In this document: positions 5,317 through 5,990 of the stretch, in pieces
Layout: each line of letters begins with the position of its first letter
Position numbering within the stretch: the first letter of the stretch is position 1
Source: Alphaproteobacteria bacterium UBA6189
Lineage (GTDB): Bacteria > Pseudomonadota > Alphaproteobacteria > Rickettsiales > UBA3002
Assembly: GCA_002422745.1 (NCBI GenBank)
Contig: DITH01000043.1
Location: 1 to 5,990, forward strand
DNA: 5,990 bases
Direction: 5' to 3'
Program-made: the position numbers and the translations under genes
Notes under the pieces: generated by a model
Databases searched by the model: none
What the model was told of the DNA's origin: nothing
What the model saw: only the letters and a program-made list of their open reading frames with translations

Positions 5317-5990
5317 TCAATCTAGCAATGCAGGATCAGAGGTCAACCGCACGGTGACTTTGGTCCCCGTTCCTTTGCTGCTTTCAATCTTAATTTTTCC
5401 GTGATGCAGCTCCACCAGTCGCTTGGTCAGCGGCAGGCCAAGCCCGGCACCTTCATATTTCCGGTTGAGCCCGGCATCAGCCTGGTTGAAGGTCTGGAAT
5501 GCTTTGCGGATTTCATCCTCGCTCATGCCGATCCCGTTATCTTCCACCTCCAGCGTAAAATAATACACGCCGTTTTTGCTGCTTTCGGCGCGCACCCGCA
5601 CAATAATTTTGCCGCCAGGCTCGGTGAATTTGATGGCGTTCGACAGCAGGTTCAGCAGGATCTGCACCAGCCGCACCCGATCCGCCACGATCTGCGGCAT
5701 TTTTTTCGGCAGGTCGGTATAGATATCGAGCTGGCGCTGGTGCGCCTGCCCCGCCACGATATTCAATGCTTTATCGAGTAGCTTGGGCAGTTGCAGCGCC
5801 TCGAATTTCACCGTGAGTTTGCCCGACTCGGCTTTCGACAAATCAAGAATATCATTGATAACATCGAGCAGATGTTTGCCGGAATCATGGATGTCGCGCG
5901 CATATTCACGGTATTTTTCGTCACCCAGCGGTCCGAATTGCTGTTCGCGCAGCATGGTGGAAAACCCGATAATCGCATTGAGCGGCGTGC
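5317..5990 (-). CDS. Sensor histidine kinase, 5' truncated (HisKA and HATPase core)
   Basis: This is the C-terminal part of a two-component sensor kinase, which autophosphorylates on histidine and passes phosphate to a response regulator. The frame is open to the window edge; the first complete codons read TPLNAIIGFSTMLREQQFG, the end of the H-box. The phospho-accepting histidine of a HELRTPLN motif would fall about 10 bases outside. The second dimerisation helix follows (KYREYARDIHDSGKHLLDVINDILDLSKAESG). The ATPase domain is complete. Counting from the Met at 5955, these are the N-box NLLSNAIKF (N106), G1 DNGIGM (139-144), F-box FQTFNQAD and G2 GAGLGL (169-174). It ends 40 residues later with no receiver domain. 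The sequence style matches alphaproteobacterial PleC/DivJ-type and PAS-containing kinases, but the sensory N-terminus that would decide is missing. The ATG at 5955 is internal to the H-box helix and is not the start. The MarR gene follows after 55 bases. Confidence 0.93.
   Translation of the reverse strand, partial: TPLNAIIGFSTMLREQQFGPLGDEKYREYARDIHDSGKHLLDVINDILDLSKAESGKLTVKFEALQLPKLLDKALNIVAGQAHQRQLDIYTDLPKKMPQIVADRVRLVQILLNLLSNAIKFTEPGGKIIVRVRAESSKNGVYYFTLEVEDNGIGMSEDEIRKAFQTFNQADAGLNRKYEGAGLGLPLTKRLVELHHGKIKIESSKGTGTKVTVRLTSDPALLD

Noticed and set aside
5317..5955. ATG at 5955 as the start of the histidine kinase
   Set aside because: The codons before it read TPLNAIIGFST, the standard end of the HisKA H-box, so this Met is internal and the gene continues beyond the window.

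Overview
The window reads as a gene-dense piece of an alphaproteobacterial chromosome. Base composition is moderately GC-rich. The protein sequences fit this: an FlhG/MinD-like ATPase with the GKGGVGKTW P-loop, a MarR regulator with the YYLGTNVSYN helix seen in rhizobial and related proteins, a TAXI binding protein, and a PleC/DivJ-style histidine kinase core. No exact genus can be named from sequence alone. There are no mobile elements, CRISPR arrays, tRNA or rRNA genes. Nearly every base is coding, and no gene-free stretch exceeds about 65 bases.

Left half, plus strand (1-3740): a three-gene run. A 5'-truncated flagellar placement ATPase (flhG-like) is followed after 21 bases by a 635-residue FliK-like protein with a long Pro/Ala/Ser linker. 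After another 27 bases comes a long-chain polyprenyl diphosphate synthase (ispB type) for the quinone side chain. The first two belong to flagellar biogenesis. The third is a housekeeping gene that may share their transcript.

Right half, minus strand (3802-5990, read right to left): a 5'-truncated sensor histidine kinase (HisKA plus HATPase), then a MarR-family regulator, then a secreted TAXI-type substrate-binding protein. The regulator and the TAXI gene are separated by only 14 bases and look co-transcribed. No TRAP membrane subunit is present in the window. The two halves converge at 3741-3801, where I see no strong terminator.

The most interesting points are: a triplicated beta-rich module in the FliK-like protein; a seven-codon minicistron whose stop overlaps the fliK-like start; an 18-bp perfect palindrome inside that gene; a TAXI binding protein without a transporter, paired with a MarR regulator behind a histidine kinase; and a 7-bp inverted repeat just upstream of the MarR gene. 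I found no clear sign of a wholly new multi-gene system.
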